A DNA stretch of 64,000 nucleotides from Vigna angularis. Its lineage: Eukaryota > Streptophyta > Magnoliopsida > Fabales > Fabaceae. The stretch spans positions 5,800,501-5,864,500 of the forward strand of contig NC_068980.1 in NCBI RefSeq assembly GCF_016808095.1, in the 5' to 3' direction. Numbering within the stretch: position 1 is the first letter of the stretch; every line of letters starts with the position of its first letter. Positions 18,000-32,097 of this stretch are shown here, piece after piece. The notes under the pieces are model-generated. The model did no database searches, was not told the origin of the DNA, and saw only the letters and a list, made by a program, of their open reading frames with translations. The position numbers and the translations under genes are program-made.

Positions 18000-19506
18000 G
18001 TGCAAACACCACTAAAATTTTAAATAAAAATAGGTCATACTCATATAACACTTACGTAAAAAAAACAGAAAAATAACTATTTTAAAATGATTTGAAGTCT
18101 AACTTAAGTAAAAATATTGACCTAATTATTTCTCTAAAATAAATTGGCATTACTTTTGTAAGAATGTGATGTGGACAACAGTTTGATTAGGTTACTAACC
18201 GTCCGACAGTGTAGTACACAACAGGTAAATGAATAGTAAAGAAATCATTGAATGATACAAACATTAAAAACTGTTTGATGGTGACAGGTACATGTAATGC
18301 TACTGAAATGAGATTATGATATTAAACCCACTAGTGGAAGAGTTTGAGCATGCTAATTAATGTGGTTTGGTCGTGTATGTGAACGTAAGATGCTGTGCAG
18401 ATAAGCAATTATTGAAGATTTTGAAGTTATGGTATAAAATATTTGGGAAGAAGTAATAGCTATCCATGAAGAAGCCTGGTTGATTCGTTGTTTCTGGAAA
18501 ATACGAGTCTCTCTGAGAGGAAGAAGCATGTGATATGGTTTGCCTTTAAAGGAAGAACATGCATAGCCTAATATTACCCTTGGACAATGATTCATGATAA
18601 CACTGGGAATAGAGCCAGCACATATACATCTTTGTCATACTGATGCAGACTTTGAATATCTCACTGGGAAAACAAAGTGTAAATGGTGGTCAAAAAACGT
18701 GTATATGATTATATGATTTAACAAAACAATAAGGAAAAAGACAAAAAGAAAATGGACAAGAAAGAAGAACAGGACCACGATTGTTAGCTAGTGCCTCAAC
18801 AAAAAATTAATTTCAGTAGACTTCAGCAATGATAACTTTAGATGCTTTCATCTACTTGCTCTATTTTGTTTTGATTGTGTTTTTTTTTTATATATATAAT
18901 AATGATAGAGTGGGATACATTTATATTTATTTGATACATCTTATAAAAATAAAATAGTCATAAATTGTAAATATTTTTGTAAATTGTATGAATATAACTT
19001 CTTTATTGATATTTAATGATTCATAATCAGTGAATATGTTTATTTTTAATCCGATAAAAATATTGAGAAGAAAAAGAAGAAGAATGTACGTGGAATGCAA
19101 TAATAAGTAACTAAATTTAAGATTTTGTAAGAATAAAGAGCTCATTATAATCAAGAGGTGAATTGATTAAAAAGATTCGCTGTAAAAATTATTTTCGAAG
19201 ATAAAATTGTGTCTTTTAATTAATACCAATGAAGTTGAGCACAGTAAAGTGAAAATAAATTGATAGAAGCAAAGAAGTTGGACTCCATTGACTTTTCTTA
19301 AATCTATATCCCATTCAATTCAATTAATGTGAGATGGATTGTGTTATCATTTTCAAAATAATAATAATATAGTGACATGCGTTCATGTATAGGAACGATT
19401 TTAAGAACATTTTGTTCATTTGATAAATGTTTCATAGAGTCTCATTGGGAGATTATTTACAAAATGATATTCCAATGTTAAATAGTAAAAAATTAATAAT
19501 CTAACA

Positions 19507-19542
<36 letters not shown>

Positions 19543-21540
19543 ATCGATTTATCTAATCTCACAAATATGTATTTATAGATTCTAGAATGAGTTTCAGATG
19601 TGTCAATTTAGTTATAACTCAATTGATAATGATTATGTTTTGACTTAAATTAATCATCATTAGTTTTAATTATTTTCTAAAGTTGACTACTTAGTGTATA
19701 TTGTCCAACTGACACCGATATGTAGGGTATTGTTAACTCATCTGATCACACAATTCTAGACTGAACAGATAATCATACAATACAATAAATTTCAAAAAAT
19801 GTTTCTCAAAAGAAAAATAATCTTGAATAACTCCTTTGAAATCTTTTCTTTTAGCAAATGCTTATTTTTGAAAAAAATATTTATAGTATATTATTGTTTA
19901 TAAGGATTGATTATATTCTTTTTCCTATTGTATGAAAATTCATTAAAAAATTAAATGATTATTTCGAGTAATGGTCAATTGTATTTATAAGAAATACTTG
20001 AAAAACATCCAAATAATAGTTTAATCTTAAACATAATCAATTATTTATTTATGATAGACAGTTGATCACGAGTGAACGAGTGAACCTTAATATTTATTCA
20101 ATTTTAAGCTTATCAAGAATATACTTTTCTTTTATTGATTAAATGGCTCTTTTCTAAAGATATTTAAAAAAAACAAGTGTTCAGAAATTAAACAAACATA
20201 GGTTAATGCAATTTACTTAGGATACATAATCTAATGTATATAACACAATCATTCAAACATAAAAATAATAATACTTATTTGATTTAATATTAATTTCATC
20301 ATCAAAATAATTATTTCTAATTCTTCAACGGATTCATAATCAATATAATTAACTAACTTTTGACACTTATAAAAGTTCTATACTTTTCCAACTTATACCA
20401 CAATGACCCAATAAGTTAACTTAATTTTTTTTCAATGAATTCAGTGAAGTTAATTATTTTTAACAAGTTTGTCTAACATTTTGAGATTTGAAAGAAACTT
20501 TAAGATATGTCTTTTTTTTTTAAGTCAAACTCACCTTTCTTTAGTAAAAGTGTAATTTCAATGACTTCTTTCTTTGAAAAGGGAAGTTCAATGATAATTG
20601 AATATCAATATAAACAAGTGTAATTTTTAAAACAATAAAGTTTTTAGTATAATTGAATTAAATTTCAATAAAGCTCAACTTAGTTTTGCTTTCTTAAACA
20701 TGTGTGAAATGATAGAAGCCACAAAGGTGTGTTTGCAAGACCAATATGGGCTTGGGTCAAAATTTAAAAACTAATTCTAAAAAAATAATTTTGATTGTAA
20801 TTGAATTTTGGAGTTGAACGATGTGTAAATTATGGTTGAATGCTTTTGTTCTTAAAATAGTATAATTCTAATATAATTGTTGATTAAACACATAAATTAA
20901 AGTTTCGATTTTGGATCCTTAATTTTTCCGAATGAAACCAAAGTACTTAATATTTCATAAAACCTTTTAGGAAAAAAAATTGTCCATTAATTAAAATTAA
21001 TTTATGGACAGAACAAAATTATTTTTCTTCCAATAAATTAACTTGTATGTAAAGTCATGTTGAGAAAGATTCGTTTAAAATTTCTTTTATTAAGGCAAAT
21101 CATGGACTTGCAAAGAAAAACCCTAACGTGAATGAAACAATCATGATAGGTTTTTGAAAAGAAGAACCTTCTTTCTGAATGAACCATTTCACAATGAAAA
21201 ACAAATTCCTTTACATACTTCGGATTAAGTCATCAAAATGAAGACTTTTCATTTGGGATTCATCTTTCTACGTGAACTAATAAAAAGACCCTTCTTTTGT
21301 TAACTCAAACCAGAAAGAATTAAATTCTAATTTCCTTTAATTGAGACATTATACAAGGAAGCAAGCTCCAAGATGATGGGAGAAGTTACAAATGTAACAT
21401 ACAACTCATGATACCTCTGTAAGTGTGTGTTAGTGAGATCAACCTTAAAGGAGAGCTACACGCATCATAAAAGTAAAACGTGAAATTGGCTTCACCCATG
21501 CCACCAAAACATCCTTGGTTGAAACATTTCAATCCTTAAT
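18000..21540. other. Intergenic region, no gene seen
   Basis: AT-rich DNA with no recognisable coding similarity. A less AT-rich stretch around 18180-18700 contains an 80-codon open frame on the minus strand (18353-18595), but its translation matches nothing I know and it lacks support. The last 150 bases or so are probably the HIRA 3' UTR and downstream region. Confidence 0.6.
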
Positions 21541-21574
21541 GCTGACTTCTATATGCACAAGTTGAGCACTTCCC

Positions 21575-24500
21575 TTATGCATCCTTGTTAGCTTGATCTG
21601 TCATAGGGGTATCTGCACTGCCTTCATTTGTGAGTGTTGCAGGGAAACCTGCTTGCTCCTTTTCCAGATGGGTACTGTGATCCAATTTTGGTTGCTCTAG
21701 AGAACTGCCCTCAACTGGATTGGTTGCTGGTGGAGATGAACTCGGCACTGTGCGGTTTGTTTGCTCTTGATTTGCATCAGTGATATCGTACTCGGATAAA
21801 AGATCCATGAATTCATTCAGCAATCTTTGGACTTTTCTGTTTGATGCCATGGATGGAAGAATATCTTCCCTAAGGAGCTTGTGTTTCCTCATTCCCTGCA
21901 AAGATTCAGCTGGAACATTTGAGAAACTGAGTAGATCATGTTTCATGTTACCTTCTGTACTGTTTAACCATTTCCAACTTGACTCACTTTTAATAATTAG
22001 TAATAGAAACTGGGTTCAAGCAAAAGAGAGATGTAGACAAAGAAAAGCTTACAAGCACAAAAGGATCCCATGCTAAGTTCTTTGAATCCGAAGATGTTTC
22101 CTCGGACATCCCTGTTGGAGGTCCAAGGAAACTCTCACAGACTTCTCGTAAACGAGATTCATCAGCTTCTCTGCAATGGTTTTATAATTTAGTCTGAACT
22201 TGTCCAAAATCACAAAGACAACAGAATATATATGAACATATATAATCACAGGTGTTAGATGTTAAGTTGTGTGTTTCTGTTAATTGGGCTTAGCCCATTC
22301 TGTATTTAGGGTTTAACCCTTATCTTACATTACAAATAAACTACCCTATGTGTATGCTAAACACATAAGGAAGATTTCTCCTAATCTTCTCCACTATATT
22401 TAACATGGTATCTAGAGCACAGGAATAGTTTCCGTCAACTCCACGGTCTCCGGTACCCATCACCGCCGCTGTCGCTGCAGCCGCCGCCGCCGGAGTTCCA
22501 GAATCGATCGACGACCACACCATCGGAATCGTCTCGGCCGGGCGACCATCGTGGCACAAAGATCACGGCGAACGGACCACCCACGCGCCTCCACGCGCCG
22601 CCGCAACAGTCACCACTGCCGCCGCTTCCCGCCGCGTCGCCAGAGAGTTCCGCCGCCGATCAGAACCGCCGTGATCGCCTCCTCGCCCTCTTTCTGGATC
22701 TGTGGTCGTTGCGTCAATCGGAGCACTTTGGATTTTTTAGGGTTTCTCCCTCTCCATGGCTGCCCAACTTGATGATTGGAGTCGGTCTCGCCAACCAGGT
22801 AAAGGACGTCCAAAATGTGACCACTGTGGCAAGCTACGCCACAAAATTGATAGATGTTATGCGCTTCATGGACGTCCTCCTCGACCTATAGCAATGGCTA
22901 ATTCTGATCCACCTCCCCGATCACCGTCTGCAGACCATCCTACTTCATCAAATACCATAAATAACCCTTTACTCTTTCAGGAATTTCTCAGATGGTATGA
23001 GGACCGTCAGCACTCTAGTTCCACTACATATGCTTCTGTTATACGCACAGGTACTCCTTTTGTTGGTCTGACTCACTCTCTCGGATCTTGGGTCCTTGAC
23101 TCAGGCACCATAGATCATATCACTGGTAACAAGTCCTTGTTTTCTTCCTTGTCATGTCTGGTTAATTTACCCTCGGTAACGATGACTGATGGGTCTAGAG
23201 TTTCATCTCATGGTATTGGTACTGTTCATATTTTTCCGTCCATATCCATTGATAATGTACTTTATGTCCCTGGGTCTCCTTTTAACTTATTGTCCGTAAG
23301 TCGTCTAACTCGTTCCCTTAATTGTGTTATTTCATTTACCAAAGATTCTGTTTGGTTGCAGGACCGGAGTTCGAAACACATGATTGGCACAGGATGTGAG
23401 TCTCATGGCCTATATCATCTCAGCCCTTCTCCACATGCTGGCGTAATCATGGAGTCACCATCCCTTCTTCATGCTCAGTTAGGTCATCCCAGTCTTGTCA
23501 AACTGCAGCAACTTGTTCCGAGTCTGTCCAAATTATCAAGTTTGTCGTGTGAGTCTTGTCAGTTAGGTAAACATACTCGTAGTTCCTTTCCTCGTAGTGT
23601 TTCACAACAAGCGTCATCCCCCTTTTCATTGGTTCATTCTGATATTTGGGGACCTAGTCGTGTTAAGTCAACTTTAGGATTTCAGTATTTTGTTACCTTT
23701 ATTGATGACTATTCCAGATGTACTTGGTTGTTTCTCATGAAGAATCGTTCTGAGTTGTTTTCTATTTTTCAAACTTTTTTCAATGAAATAAAAACTCGGT
23801 TTGGGGTTTCTATTCGCACTTTACGCAGTGATAATGGCCGTGAATACCTTTCTCAACAGTTTAAACATTTTATGGCTTCTCATGGCATTCTTCACCAAAC
23901 CTCATGTGCTTATACCCCTCAACAAAATGAGGTGGCTGAGCGCAAGAATAGACACCTTATTGAAACAACTCGTACCCTTCTCATTCATGGTCAAGTACCC
24001 TCACGTTTTTGGGGTGATGCTGTTCTCACAGCATGTTATCTTATCAACCGCATGCCATCTTCTGTCCTAGAGAACAAAATTCCTCATTCTATCTTATTTC
24101 CTCAAGACCCTCTACATCCATTACCTCTTAGAGTTTTTGGGTCTACATGTTTTGTTCATGATTTTAGTCTTGGTCTTGATAAGTTATCTCCTAGGTCTCA
24201 CAAATGTGTCTTCTTAGGATTTCCACGGTCACAAAAGGGCTATAAGTGTTTTTCCCCTTCCCTCAATCGTCATTTTATCTCTGCTGATGTCACTTTTGAT
24301 GAATCTTCTTTTTACTTTACACATCTATCTTCTAGTTTTGTACCTCTCCTTGTTACTATTGATATTCCTCTTATATGTGATCCTCCTGGTGATCTTATGT
24401 ATCTATCTTATGTATTAAAATTAAGATTTAAGACAACACACTTTTCCTACATAAATAATATATGTCATCTTCCTAACAAGAAAAGTCTTGAAGACAGCTA

Positions 24501-27500
24501 AAAGGGGTTGCATTTCTTTCATCTTATAAACAGGTCACAAAAGCACCATCAGAAGATTTTTAGCAGAAGAATATGTACTACACCACAAAAAACTAAAAGT
24601 GCATATAAACCTTGCGCATGTTTTATGTAAGGTCAATGAAGTGCTAAACTTGTATTTGAAGGATATCTCAAAGAAAAGAGAGAAGAATAGCACCTTGCAA
24701 GAAAGCGTACGTATGCCAAAAGGCATTGGCGATATTCATTAGGGGACCCCAAAGCCAAGGAAGAAGCCAATTGAGTTTCCAAATGGGCACGCGTCTGTAC
24801 TCCATCATCAGTAATTCTGTATCATGGTAGTCATGATCAGAAAGTGCTCTTTTAAAACAGAAGAATTCTTACAAAAGTGGGAAGGGGTTAAAGTTACACA
24901 CATGAGGAAATAATTAAAGGTTTTTCAATTTTATTGATGCATTGAAGACAGGGTAGAATATGACAGATGAGATTCTGCAATGAAGATGGTGCTACAGTAT
25001 TTCTCACTGGCATCTTTCATGATAATGCATATTATATAAAATGATGTCAAACAAATGAAGTTTGAGTCACATCGTTAAAAGAGAAGATGACAAAAATTTG
25101 ACTAAGATGGTTAGGCCATGTGAGAAAAGAATAAAGAGGATTGAATGTGAAAAATGTTCATCAAATGAACGTTATGGGGTAAATATTTGACTACATACCT
25201 AGTCCAACCTGGCTTCCGGGCCAAATATTTTCTAAGATCAACCTGCAATGCTGCCAGCTCACCGCTTTGAATCGAACCCAAACTCCAAGAGCTGGAAAAA
25301 TTTGATGCAGGAAAGCAATCATCTGCAACCCTCAGCCAACACTTGACATTCATATCAAATAAGAAAGCATGACGAGTGGCCAACACTACGAGAGGGGAAC
25401 CCGATTTTGATAGTTTCACAGATATAACTTTAATGGTTCCTGAAAAGAAATGGTAAATTTTAAGAAAACATAGAGCCACTAAAAAAATACAAAAATCATT
25501 GGAAAACCAGTACAAGGAAAAAATAAATAAGGTGTCATACAGAGGCCGTAGCTAAGGACCAACAATCTCCAATATCAAAGAAATGAAGATAGTATATGGT
25601 ACCTGCATCTTTAGCAGATGTGTTAGGACTTGAAGAAACCAGAGAAGACAATGAATGTTGAAGAAGACAAGTTCGGTTGAATAAATCCCATAAGTACAGG
25701 GATCCATCCCTTGTCACCAGCAGTAATGTCCAGCGTTCGTCACAGTCTATAAATGTTGCTGCAGAACCCATCATCATGGTAGGCATTGCTCGTCTACCAC
25801 CCTTTGTGTAAATCTTTTCGGAAGCAAACAAAAGAAAAAAAATTAGAGATTTCTACAGCTTAAGATTTACAGCTTGCACAAGCACTAAAATAATATACAC
25901 TATGCCCATAATTTTACAACCTTAAAAAATACATCACACTACATACAAATTAGCACTAGTCACAAGGTACTCAAGCACTTATGAGAATAGTAACTCAACA
26001 ACAATACTTTTTTCTGAAATCAGAATACCAAAAGATAATGGGAGTAAAGGGAGAGGAGTACAGAACTTGAGATACAAACAGTAAAATATTGACAGAGATA
26101 TCTCTCTTTCACTGAACTGGTTTATTGTTTCAACCTCAACGTCTTGTATTATAGGATATTGTAGGTGTCAGCAACTTTCCTAATCAATTCAAATCATACA
26201 ACTAAAATATTTAAGCTTATGTCAGTGGTATGCATGCAAGGAACACACCAATTAACAACTTGAATGGACTTGATTAATGCATAAGAGATGTTACCAAGAT
26301 ACCAAAAGGTATAAAACATGTGATGAAACCCTCAAAAGGCATAGACGAGATAAACTTGAAAAAGAGAATAACTTTATCATTTTCATTCATATAAATTGCA
26401 TTCTTCTTACCTCTATTTGTAGCAATCTAATCTTCTAAAAAAGGAAAATAAGGAAACAATATAATGAAAAATAATCTAGAAGATCCAACAAATATTTTCT
26501 CTAATTAGAAAGATTCTATAGATATTTTCTCTAATTAAGAAGATTCTATAGATATTTTCTCTAATTACAACAGATAACTCTTAAGATATTAAAACATGAG
26601 GGTATTGAAAAGAAAACCCAACTAACTTCAATAATACCAAGGGAAACTATTGTAAAGGATCTGGGGTACGACTACCAGACCTCGACATACAGTCATAAAT
26701 CAAATCACAACATATAAGAAATGTTAACAAAAATTTAGTAGTGAAAGAAAATCATGCATATACATGTGAAAAAACAATTTACCAGCAGACATCCATCTTC
26801 ACACCCAACTGCCCAAAAATTTCCATTGCCAGCTAAAACAGTAACTTTTTCTGATATCCAATCAGACCATAGTATCTGAGACCCCTTCGAGCACACGATT
26901 TCTGTTTCTTTCATCATAGATGTATTTCCCAGCCCTACAATGTCATTTACAGCATGTTCTCTCGACCGTGCTTCCAAAAGAATAGGCGAAGAATCTTCTC
27001 CGCTTTTCTTGTCAAATACTCTAATGGAAAGTGTACCACTACAAGAAGCTGAAGAACTGGATGTCATCAAATTGACCGACTGGTCAACATTGACACTTCC
27101 ATCACCCGCAGAAGCTGGAACCTTCTCAATCACTAGGCTCTCAGAAATTGTGGTCTTGGAAGTAACCCCGGAACGCTCTTTCAAATCAGTATTTCTCCCA
27201 TGTGCTCCTCCCAATGTACTTACTCTTACACCATCATCATTGGAAACAATTCGGTCAGTATCCTTTCTGTGATCCGAAGACACTGCAGGAAAATCAAGTG
27301 ATTGCTGAACTGCACCTGAAATGTTTTCCTGTTGAACAGGTACTCCAACTGCTTCTGGAATAATTCTTTTACGGCCATCAGGTCGTCTATATTCTCTTTG
27401 CTTGACAGGACTAGAAATCCGGCCAGAAGTTGTAGCTTTGTTTGATGCATCACCAACTGGACCTACACTCTTCTTACTATCATCATTTTGAGGCTCAGCA

Positions 27501-29863
27501 TTCTTTGTAGTAGCCCCCGCATCAGCATAAGCTTTTGCCTTAATTTGGTTTTGCTGAACATCCGAAACCACTTTTTTGCTAGTTGTTAGCTTGGCAGAAG
27601 CAGCTTCTAACAGTAACTGTGCTGGACTTTCAGCTAAGTTTGCTTTACGACCCTTCACATCACCATAACGACTTCTCTTCAACTCGTCTAGCTCAGCATC
27701 ACCTAATCTCTGACCAAGTTCCTTTACCTCAAAATGAAATGTAGCCACGGACCCATCCAAGGAACATGCAAAAAGTGAATATCCATCAGGGCTCCTGTTT
27801 GAAAAGGGAAAAGAAAGAACAGCAAATAGGAGTCACTCACACAAAATAAAAAATTCAAAATAAATATCAATTAAAAATACAACATTCACATATCACGTCA
27901 ACCACAACCAGATATGAAGAGAAGTACCAGGACAAATCCACAACACTTTGAGTAAAAAAATGCTTAGCCACAAATAGAGGACGAGGACTTGCAGTAGTCC
28001 AAACTGTTATAGTTCGATCCTGACTTCCAATGGCAATAACATTGTAAGGCTGTGGCTCTTTGCTTCCGGTCTTGGAAGTGCCATTGGACCACCCAACGGG
28101 TACAGATTTCATTTCCTGAGCATTGGTCAAATTTCTTCTGAACATAGAATGGTTGAACTTCACCACAATGATTGGAGCATTGTGTCCTAGAAAATCAAAC
28201 GTTGCAGACCATTCCCCTCTCTCTAGCACTGGGGCAGAATGCCTTGGCTTCTGGAAACCATGAGTAGTGGTGATAAAATGACCACAAGGTGACCATCCAA
28301 GACGCCTGAAAAAGGTTGATCCAAGCTGAAAGGAAGATATGTTAATTAGGAAATAGAGTTGCTTATTCCACAAGAAAAGTTTTCAAATTATAAACTTACT
28401 GATTTTGCCCAGTGACCATCTGTCCTATGGGCAAGACTCCAATCACTAGTTCGCCAAATAATTACAGTTTTATCATCAGATTGACTTGCTATAAAAGAGC
28501 CAATAGGATCCCAGGCAACCCCCTTAACCAGACTAGAGTGGCCCCTTAGAACAGCAGTGCAAATGCCATTGCTCATATTCCATATGTGGATAGTGTTGTC
28601 CAAACTCCCACTAGCCAATGCAGAATCATCAGGAGACCAATTAAGATCCACCTACTTTAAGCACGGAGAAATAGATCCCAAGTTAATGATGATCATTGAA
28701 AATGCAACACGCTTTTGAACAAGCAGCTAGTTATCCATTTAGATGATAAATTGATTCATTAAAATATGAGAGCAAATGGCAGAATGGAATTAAATGGTTG
28801 ACACAAGAAACTATTTTTTGCAAAGGATGAGATTGAAAAATAAAAGCAATAGCATTACCACATCTGCAGTGTGCCCTCTCAAAGTCATTGCAACTTTCCA
28901 GTTTTCAATATCTGGGGGCTCTCCACTGCCAAATTCAGTGGTTCCTGAACCAGGTTTTCTCTCATGAATTAATATAGCCTGATCATCGGACCCTGATGCA
29001 ACAAACCTTCCATGTTTTGCCCACCTAACACAGTTGACAGATCCAAAGTGATCCCGCAGGGTTGCAAGAAGCCTTTGAGAAGAGGCATCACTTTCTATGT
29101 CAGTACTAACAGACTTCATATTCCATATTCGAACCTGCATAATACATAGTTGAGAATGTAATTGTATGAAAATTAATTCAGGTACTTAAAACAGATTAAG
29201 AAATTAAAGCTGAAAAAAGGACCCAATGTAGTCCTGTCCTGAAGGTCAGAAGTGGTATACAGCTGGTTTTCTCCAACATAAAGGAAGATCATTACTAAGG
29301 TAGCCAGGAAACTTATGAAAACAAAACAAGTGAAGAAAATCAATAAACTGTAGCACAACTACTGCACATGACATACTACTTAGATGTGTACCTGAACCTG
29401 ACATTAGGCACCCTACTAATGTTAGATCTTTAGTATTTCTTACTCTTTAGAACCAGAAAGTAAACACGAAGTTCAGTTTACCTTGAATGAAGAAAAATAT
29501 TTAACAATTTCTATACTTAATTAGAAATTTTGATCAATGATTACTATTAATGGAAAATATAAATAAAAACATTCATCTACATCCAATGAAAAGAAAGAAC
29601 AATAAAAAAAATCCATATTCAAAAATTAGGGTATTGATAAGTTTAAAATCTTAAAATAAAAATGGGAAGTTATTTCCCAGAATACCATATAACTGAACAT
29701 CCAAAATTCAAAATTATCCACAACTGAACCTTGAAGACAGTAAAAAATTACTTACCTTGTGGTCACCACCACCAGTAGCAAACCTGAGCCCTCCGGGTTG
29801 AACATCAATGGAGAAAATTTGCATACCTTCATGCCTAACCCAACTAGGTTTCTCGGCTATCAT
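21575..29863 (-). CDS. HIRA: HIRA histone chaperone (WD40), 10 coding exons
   Basis: HIRA deposits histone H3.3-H4 independently of replication, as part of the HIR complex with UBN, CABIN1 and ASF1 in the nucleus. Coding exons (minus strand): 29863-29756, 29134-28859, 28651-28400, 28325-27928, 27794-26783, 25813-25603, 25439-25199, 24816-24694, 22170-22053 and 21895-21575. All junctions are GT-AG and in frame, giving 1019 aa, close to the roughly 1024 aa of Arabidopsis HIRA. The start is the conserved [20 protein letters not shown]. Seven-bladed WD40 repeats fill roughly residues 1-365 (for example [14 protein letters not shown] and [12 protein letters not shown]). A low-complexity linker carries the HIRA B motif (RRPDGRKRI, residues 481-489), which binds ASF1. 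The C-terminal Hira domain follows, from about residue 680, and contains the conserved [20 protein letters not shown] block in exon 6. Intron 8 (22171-24693) contains an antisense copia fragment. A 5'-UTR intron is possible (acceptor TTGCAG near 29928) but unproven. Confidence 0.96.
22253..24390 (+). mobile_element. Ty1/copia retrotransposon, 3'-truncated, antisense inside HIRA intron 8
   Basis: A 153-bp 5' LTR spans 22253-22405 (TGTTAGATG...TTTAACA). It is followed at once by TGGTATCTAGAGCA, a primer-binding site for initiator Met-tRNA with one inserted base relative to the usual TGGTATCAGAGC. Coding similarity runs to about 24390, then stops before any reverse transcriptase, RNase H or 3' LTR. 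The 3' half is therefore missing, and host intron sequence probably resumes there. The element reads opposite to HIRA. Confidence 0.9.
22756..24501 (+). pseudogene. Copia gag-pol remnant: zinc knuckle, protease, integrase
   Basis: An open frame of 581 codons covers only part of a copia polyprotein. A CCHC-type zinc knuckle lies at residues 21-34 ([14 protein letters not shown]). The protease active-site triplet DSG is at 115-117. The integrase follows, with an HHCC zinc region around 237-270 and a DD35E triad readable as D296, D359 and E395. Most of the gag upstream of the knuckle is lost or out of frame. No reverse transcriptase or RNase H follows. The last 35 or so codons (after about 24390) look like host intron read through by chance. 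The remnant cannot be autonomous. Confidence 0.9.
26479..26569. repeat. 32-bp tandem repeat, three copies, in HIRA intron 5
   Basis: Copies of a unit containing ATATTTTCTCTAATTA follow one another with a 32-bp period. They lie within the 969-bp intron 25814-26782, apart from its splice signals. Confidence 0.85.
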
Positions 29864-30330
29864 CTTCCCCAAGAAATAAAATTTCTTCTTTCACACAAAA
29901 GACACGATCTTTCTTCCACTCTGCTTGCTGCAAATTCAAAAGAAGAAAGAAGTTTGAATTTGGGGACAGCGAAATGAGAAGAGAACTTCACCCACTACGC
30001 CCAAAACTCGCAAATCCCTGGTTCTGAATCCCCCAAAGTACAGTGAAACCGAGACAGTAAAAAAAGAACAGAAATTTAACATGTACCGACTTTAAGGGTT
30101 TTGCAATTTTCCTCAAAGGGTGAAAAACCTAAATTGAAGAACAACCCTGAAAAAAAAGACCTTCTTTTGTATATAAAAAATAAAAATAAAAATAAAAATA
30201 AAAATAAAAAACAAAAGGGACAACGAGGGCCTAATCTTGGGGATAAATGGACAAAAACCCTAAAAAGTGAAGATGTTGGTCGTGGAGAAGATCGCAGGCT
30301 AACTTCCTCCTTAACGGTCAAATCTACCTA
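29864..30330 (-). promoter_or_regulatory. HIRA 5' UTR and proximal upstream region
   Basis: The sequence directly upstream of the HIRA start codon. Read on the minus strand, a pyrimidine-rich stretch ending TTTGCAG near 29928 could be the acceptor of a 5'-UTR intron. An AAAATA-type simple repeat lies at about 30176-30216. The transcription start was not located. Confidence 0.4.
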
Positions 30331-31814
30331 AACTTCGAATGACTAAAAAATAAAAGATAATTTTTTTTAATTTTAATAAATAAAAAGAAGAAGCAGCAGC
30401 ATAGAGATTGAAAAAGAAAATGGTACAGTGATGGAATTAAATGGGTAACTTACTTTATGAGTGAGGCTTTCAAATTCCCAAACCTTGAATGTGCAGATTC
30501 TCACTGGTTAGTAGCACTAAGAAGCAAGAAAGTATATATACAATTATTTAAGCAGAAACAAATACACAGAAATTGTATAACATTCGTTTTTTTCAAAATA
30601 AATATGAGGGATGCGATGTTTCTTTGCAGTGTCGGGTTTTAGTTTAATGTTTACTTGTTAGGGAAGAATTTAACCTATTTAAAATTGATAAATCCATACA
30701 CTAAATAAGGTTATAGGTTAATAAATTATTCTTACATATATAAATTTATCGTTAATAAGAAAATATAACATTAAAACTAGTGAAATATGCATCTTCACAG
30801 TGTTTTTTTTAAATAATAAAATTATAATTATACAAGTAAATATAAATACTTATTATAATAAAAAAATTAGTTTTATTTATTTTATAAAACAAGTTATAAA
30901 GAGTTATTTTATTTTTAAAAATTATTAAATTAAATAAAACATCAAATAAAAATATAGTTAAATTTTAGAAATCGATTAATTAAAAGATAAATTTGACAAT
31001 TATTTTAATTTAAAAATTATTTATTGAGGGTAAAGTTGAAAAACGAAACATATATACCAAAATGGTCAATTTTCTTTATATAATTATATAAAAGTGTAAA
31101 TACTGTTAATTAAATTTAAAAAAAAAAAAATTGTTAAGAAAGTATAAAACAGAATATGAATTAAACTCACTTTCAATACAAATTTAATTTAATTTTTTAA
31201 AAACAAATTTAGCCACTAGATAACATAAAAATAAATTAAAATTAATTTATATATAACTCAAGAATAAATTAAAAAAAACTGATATAAAAAATTAAAATCA
31301 GTTTCAAAACATGAGAAAATAGGACCTTTTGTTTCTATATAAATTAAAATATAGCTTGTAATACCGTGAGTCCGGTGACATATATTGGTTTATAGCATTT
31401 TTCTAAAAGAAAATATCTTTTTTATGATAACCAAGTTGAGAATAAACTAAAGAAAAGAAAGGACCACTTAGGTTTGGTACAGGGGTACATTTGATGCCAT
31501 TGAAATATATTGAAGATAGAACAGATTGCATGGGAGAGAAATAAAAGGAAAATAGTATACAATAATATTTTTCAGTTGATTTAATTTTAAAAATTATATT
31601 ACTATTTTTTATTTATAATTTTAAACAATTTCATTTTAATTATTTTTATTTATATTTAATATATTTATTTATTATTTTATTGTTGATTTTTTATAAACAT
31701 TATTTACTTACATTATAACAAGCGTAAAATTTGGAAAGAGAACACTCAAGCCTTTCTATATTCAATTAATTATCTGTTTTACTGAATTGACCTAGTCTGA
31801 TTAATTTATATTTA

Positions 31815-31859
<45 letters not shown>

Positions 31860-32060
31860 TTATTTTGAATACTAGTTATTTTACCATTAAAATTTTTAAA
31901 ATTTAAACTATGAAAACATATATTCTTTTGAAATTTACTTTTTATTTTATACACTTTTACGTTGTTATATAAAAAAAATGAATTTAGTTCTATTTATCAA
32001 ATTAAATATTTGAATAATATTAGAAAGGAAGATAATTTAAATTTTGAAGTTATGAAAATG
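30331..32060. other. Intergenic region between HIRA and the PPR gene
   Basis: AT-rich, with a (TA)n tract at 31822-31857. No coding similarity was recognised on either strand. HIRA and the PPR gene are divergently transcribed, so their promoters share this 2.4-kb interval. Confidence 0.65.
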
Positions 32061-32067
32061 ACAGTCA

Positions 32068-32097
32068 CACGTGGGGCTTTTAGTATCAGTTCACGTG
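32068..32097. promoter_or_regulatory. Two G-box (CACGTG) elements upstream of the PPR gene
   Basis: CACGTG occurs at 32068-32073 (within ACACGTGGGG, resembling an ABRE) and at 32092-32097, about 200 and 175 bases before the PPR start codon. G-boxes bind bZIP and bHLH factors. Function here is inferred from motif and position only. Confidence 0.5.

Noticed and set aside
18353..18595. 80-codon minus-strand open frame in a less AT-rich stretch
   Set aside because: It matches no family I know, has no supporting context and is short enough to be chance. It could be part of a non-coding transcript, but there is no evidence.
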